The notes beneath the pieces were generated by a model that saw only the letters and a program-made list of their open reading frames with translations, did no database searches and was not told the origin of the DNA. The position numbers and the translations under genes were made by a program. Of a DNA stretch of 64,000 nt, positions 59,301 to 64,000 are shown piece by piece (within the stretch, counting starts at the first letter, position 1; every line of letters starts with the position of its first letter). The stretch spans positions 25,174,847 through 25,238,846 of the forward strand of contig NC_031771.1 in assembly GCF_001522545.3 (NCBI RefSeq), read 5' to 3'. Origin of the DNA: Parus major. Taxonomy: Eukaryota; Chordata; Aves; Passeriformes; Paridae.

Positions 59301-61379
59301 TTCATTTAGAGCCCCAAAATAAAGTTTAAAGGAAACTGAATTTATGTTTTGTGGGATTTGAGCAATATTGCAACCAGACTCTTGTATAAGCACCAGCAGT
59401 GTGCAGTATTAACAGAAAGAGGCATTGTGGTGCAGACACTGTTAATGCTCTTCTCTGCCCGCATCTTTCAGGACATCATCTAGAAGAGCACCTTGTTTTC
59501 AGGTGTAGATCTGGTCTTGAACAGACCATGCTCAGATTTGGCAGTAGTGGTCCAGTGAGGCTGAGTATTGGCAGGTAAGTTAAATGTCAGTGGGTTGAGA
59601 AGGATGCTGGCTAGACATCTTGGGTTCCACGTGTGGATGTAGGCACTTCATTTCCACCTAAGCATTGCAATGCCTGCCTGCATCCATTGCTCAGTGTAAC
59701 TGTCTGTTGTTATGATTGCTTTGTTCAGATCCATACTTTGTTCAGTGTCTCCAATACTGTGCTCTGTCCCTGAACTAGTGGTCTGAGTTCCTCCTAAAGG
59801 CTGTGGAGAGATGACCATGTTAGAACCACTTTCTCTGGTTCTAACATGGTCTGCTAAAGTCAGGTGAGATAACTCCCCTCTCATATCCAGTCCCTAACTC
59901 AGAGGGGAGACATGAGTTACAGATGTTACAGCAATGGAAGTTCAGGTTCTTATGGTGGAAAGACAACATGAACCACCTTGTGAGCACTGATGTTTCTAGG
60001 TGGCTTTTAAGATGGATATTCTCTATAACAATACAAACTGGGAACTCACTAATACTGATTTCCATGGCTGATAAAGCACAGGGAAACAGCTGAGTTTTGC
60101 CTTTTGGGCAAAAAGCTATGCTGGCTTCTCCTGTTTCCAGTGGGCAAATACTGATGGAAAAAGTTGTGAAAACCATGAGAAAAAGCAGGAGGGAATTGGA
60201 AGATGAAGCTTAACAAGATGAAGACGGATCCCACTTGAATGAGTGGCAAAAACTAACCCTTTTTCCTCTGACTGAGTTTACTGTCCAGGCAGACAGCACT
60301 GAGTCCCCTTCGTTGAAGAGCATGCTGTCCAATGAAGCCAGCAGATAATTGCTGTGTACTCATAAAGGGTGTATTTCTTTACTGTGTATGGTTGTTCTTA
60401 TTGTGGTGACAGTTCCAGGGTGCACAGCTAATCCTGAGGGCTGAGGTTTAGGTGAATGGGATGCATATCCTTGTGATTTCTCTCAGTAGCCATGAAAATA
60501 TTTGACAGAATTATTTGTGTTTTCTGAAAGTGGACAAAGTGGGCTTGTTGATAGCAAGTGCTAAAATAGGGTATGCCTTGCAGCACGAGTTTGTACACTT
60601 CCTCATCTCTCAATCAAATATGACTGTATGATGTCCTCTCTTTATGATCAGTGCAAATCATATCCATGTCCCACAAAGCTTGAGGATCTTTTTGGAGCAG
60701 ACAACACCACAGGGTAGTGGTGAGATGTGTTTCAGCACTTGCAGCAACATGGAGCATCTTCTCGTCTCATGAGAACAGGTGAATTAGCTGACCTCACGCT
60801 CACCTTTATTAGCGTCTTTTGCTTTAAGTACCTCACCTGTGGCATTTTATTTACCTTCCCTCTGTATGGAATATTCCTTGTCTCTTTAGAGTTCCTGGTA
60901 CATATGCCTGTCAAAACCCCACTGTGTTTATCAGGAGCTCTTTTTTCACTTGGGACAGCCGTGCAGCTGTTACGCTGCTATCTGCTGGGTGAAAAGAGAA
61001 ATCCTCCGGCCAGAGAAGGCAAATCACCAGCTTATTTGCTTATTTTCAGTATCATCTTCTGGAGGCTGAAGGCGTAGCAGGGGGAGTAGCAGTGCAGGCT
61101 GCCTGCTCTGCAGACTGCTTGTGAATGCTGCCTGTGTCGGCGGCACGAGGCCAGGCGGGTTGCCCTTTGGCAGTGTGGGACTGGAAGATGGATTGGATGG
61201 CATGTGGTCTCGGTGCTCGAGTGCCCGGGGAGCTGGCTCGGAGCAGCACTGGAGCACGCTCCCAGGCACGCGCTGGCCTTCCATTGATTCAGCAGGCTGC
61301 TTGCTCCCGTCTGTCAGAGCTCGTAGGCTGCTCTGGGCTGCCTGCGCAGCCCCTGCCAGGACAGCATGAATGAAACTCT
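56341..61379. other. Gene-poor stretch
   Basis: No exon recognised. A poly-A tract sits at 57469-57485. A 116-codon hydrophobic open frame at 60727-61077 has no family match. GC and CpG content rise between 61.1 and 61.37 kb. Confidence 0.4.
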
Positions 61380-61600
61380 GGTAATTACTACAGCATGACT
61401 TCACTAGAACCATATTGCTAGGGTTCATCACCAGCTCATTAATTAAATAGTTGCCATGGTGACGGTTGCCTTGGTAGCATGAAATCCTTTCTCCTGCTTT
61501 CCCCCTCCTCCTCTCCGCTTCACAGGGTTTCTCATTCATATCCTTGTGTTTTACATGAATGAAACCAGAGGGAATCACGGGGCTAGGCAGAGAGGCACTT
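61380..61600. promoter_or_regulatory. Tandem X-box (RFX-like) element, candidate enhancer
   Basis: GTTGCCATGGTGAC (61450-61463) and GTTGCCTTGGTAGC (61465-61478) lie side by side. Each has a perfect left half-site GTTGCC and one mismatch in the right half of the RFX consensus GTNRCCN(0-3)RGYAAC. A homeodomain-type CATTAATTAAAT directly precedes them. Confidence 0.45.
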
Positions 61601-64000
61601 GAGGAAAGATAATGCCTGTTTTCCACCACGCCTGTCACCTTGCAGGCATGAACGATCGCTCAGCACTGTACCCATGTTTTGTTTTTCTTGTGTACATAAA
61701 GTCTGCCTCATTGCCATCTTGTTTTTTTTCATTTGTTGCTTTTAGGTCAAATCCTGATTATCCTGAGCACCTGTGTTATTCTGGGGTCCCAGGACCGGCT
61801 CCTCTCATTTTCAGTGCTGCAAGGAAAGGACTGGGCACTTCATTTGTGTCCAACTGCAGAGTCTTGGCAGTCTTCCAGAGCTGAGCTTTTGCCCATGTGG
61901 GTTTTCTGTGCTTGATTAAATCACAATATTTCCTCTGGCTCTGAAGCCAGAAAGGACCATTAACTCTTCAACACTGGCCACCTGCATAGTTCAGATCAGG
62001 GACTCCCTTCCAATGGCTTCTGCTTTGTGCCTGAAAGCTTCTGGTGGAGCTTTGATTTTCTTGTCAGAAGACATCTCATCTTTCTATAAATAATATGTTA
62101 CTAGTGATGGTGAACACTTGTGCCGTGGTAGTCTTCCCAGGTGTTTAAGCACCCCTCATTCTTAAGAATCTTCTTCTCCAGCATGCTTGGTGAGTCTTGT
62201 TTGGCATTACTTCTCTCTTTCATGGTCTTTGATTGCCTGTGGGCACTTTCTTATAGCATCTAGCAGCTCTCTTCTTCACCCAGAGTTTGGATACTTCCAA
62301 GTACCCATGGACACAGATGGATGGTTGATGATTTTCCCCAAGCTCACCATTCTGTCCACATCTCACTGTAGATACTTAGAAAAGAAAATAATCCTCTGTG
62401 GATAGCAAGACATGTCTGTATTCATTTTGTAAGAATGTTTTTCTAGTTCAAAGTATTCAAAGTAATAACATGGATGTGTTTCAACATCCAAAAGAAATGT
62501 TTTCATGGCACAAAATTGAGAGCCTGTGGTTTGTAGAACTTTGTGAGGAAGTACAGTCAGTTGGAACAGTGTCAGAGGAGCATACAGGGTCCCAGAGCCT
62601 GAAGTGACCTTGTCCATGTAGGTGTTGGGAGTGGTCACTGGTGGGTGCTGTCCTTTGAGCCACATCATTGGGAACAACACAGTTGGTATGGGCCAAAATC
62701 ACACCTGTAGTGTAAGAATGGGTAGCTTGTTTAGGTGATGGGGACTCTGGAATTCATCTTTCTCCCTGACTCTGTTTTATATAAAAGTCAATACACGGCA
62801 TTAGAAGTGGGGGTAAAATTTAGCCCATGGGATAGATTATCCCTCATTTCTTTACAACCAGACTTCACTCAACTTTGTCTGAAGCATTTGGCAGTGGCAG
62901 TGCTCTGAAGGAGGTCTCTCAAGCAGATGGAGCTAGGAGCTGTGCAAAATTGAAAATCCATATGTTTTTGACTTGGCCCTACCCAGAAATGTGAAAAATT
63001 GCCAGGGCTGTGCATCGACTGTGTTTTTTCCAGCCAAAATATGTTCTCACTGGCTCTATGTCCTTTCAGAGATGCATAAAACTTTCCTGAAAGTGCCATA
63101 ACTGGGACACCAAGCAAAGGACAGGACCTGCCTGTCTGGTAGCTCACAGCTGTTACAAGTGGCTGTGTTGGTTTTGACATAAGGCTCATTGAGCACAGAT
63201 ACGAGGACAAGCAGAGTCAGACCATATCTCCATTGTGTTTGACTGCCAAAGTGCTTTCAGCCCAGTGAAAGAAGGACCCCAGTGTGAGTGAATAGGAAAT
63301 GCTTAGCTCTTTCTGGGGAAATGTCCTGTACTAGAGAGGGGAAAACTGACATGGTTCTGGCCTGCCCTTTTGTGGGTTGTTACTCAGTTTCTCACTGTGG
63401 TTTTCCTTCCCCTTCAGTTTTCTGCACTAATTTTGTAATAACAGCTAGCGCTGGATTTCATAACACAGACATACAACATGCAATTAGAAATTGCTTTGTG
63501 TGAAATAAAGTAGCTGTGAGTCATATCCAGACAAGTGAATTATCTGTGATTATTCAGCCAAGAAGGGAGACAGTGGTAAGCAGAGGAATGTGCACACCAA
63601 GGGCTACACATTATTATTAGCATTTCCATACTATTAGGAGGAAGCATAAGGAGGAAAGCAATACCATATACTATGGCAGGGCTCATTGGGATGTCTGTGT
63701 GTAAACATCCACGTGATCAAGTCCTCATGGGGAGGAACAGGTGATTTTCTTCTGTTCCTAAGATTTGTGCACCCAAAGGATGGGCCAGTGACATTGCTAG
63801 GGGTCTTTGTTTCTAAAAAAAAAAAAAAAAAAAGGGGTAGGGGAAGATATGTATATATCTCTTAGAATTCTAAATTTATGTGAAGCCAATCTTGTATATG
63901 ACTTAACCTAATGGGGAACTAAGATTTCTTCAAAGGGAGATGGAAAAAAGTAGATTTCCAGCACAGCCTTGTTCAGTGTATCTGTTGGATCTGCTTATTT
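61601..64000. other. Gene-poor stretch to window end
   Basis: Nothing recognised apart from a 19-bp poly-A tract at 63815-63833. By synteny REST would lie beyond this edge, but none of its coding sequence is visible. Confidence 0.45.

Noticed and set aside
60727..61077. 116-codon hydrophobic frame as a membrane protein
   Set aside because: No splice support, no family resemblance, and AT-rich sequence readily yields hydrophobic codons.
42196..64000. REST coding exons
   Set aside because: Searched for because of synteny; no zinc-finger exon or REST N-terminus seen, so the gene is presumed outside the window.

Overview
This is a vertebrate nuclear window, almost certainly from a bird and possibly a passerine. 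It has spliced genes with GT-AG introns, CpG-island promoters, sparse interspersed repeats that are mainly truncated CR1 LINE fragments, and at least one endogenous-retrovirus solo LTR with an exact 5-bp target-site duplication. The gene order ARL9 (+), THEGL/SPMAP2L (+), HOPX (-), SPINK2 (-) is, from memory, the order on human 4q12, where REST comes next. No bacterial or phage content is present.

Region by region. 1-1.24 kb: no gene. 1.24-6.34 kb: CpG island with a 311-bp assembly gap, then three exons of ARL9. 6.35-7.7 kb: ARL9 3' region and a GT-rich repeat running into a second GC-rich gap of 149 bp. 8.4-16.4 kb: seven exons of THEGL carrying seven THEG-type repeats; the 5'-most exon(s) were not found. 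16.5-18.2 kb: convergent intergenic spacer. 18.2-21.4 kb: HOPX on the minus strand, two coding exons plus a TATA-type promoter. A second candidate HOPX first exon lies in a CpG island at 25.5-26.0 kb. 26-36.2 kb: intergenic, with CR1 fragments, a microsatellite and a kB-like hairpin. 36.25-42.2 kb: SPINK2 on the minus strand, four exons, complete at 78 codons. Its intron 2 holds a 954-bp solo LTR that contains a nested 44/46-bp minisatellite, and its promoter holds a GC-box minisatellite. 42.2-64 kb: gene-poor. It holds a minus-strand CR1 fragment, a second LTR-like element and several AT-rich stretches with clustered homeodomain, octamer, MARE and RFX-like motifs that look like candidate distal regulatory elements.

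The genes do not form a pathway. ARL9 is an atypical ARF-like GTPase. THEGL and SPINK2 belong to families known for testis and sperm roles. HOPX is a homeodomain co-regulator that lacks the DNA-contact residues. I found no convincing new biological system. The most interesting items are the degenerate switch II of ARL9, the LTR with embedded higher-order minisatellite in SPINK2, the two candidate HOPX promoters, and a tandem X-box element near 61.45 kb. All calls are by eye; no alignment or database search was run.
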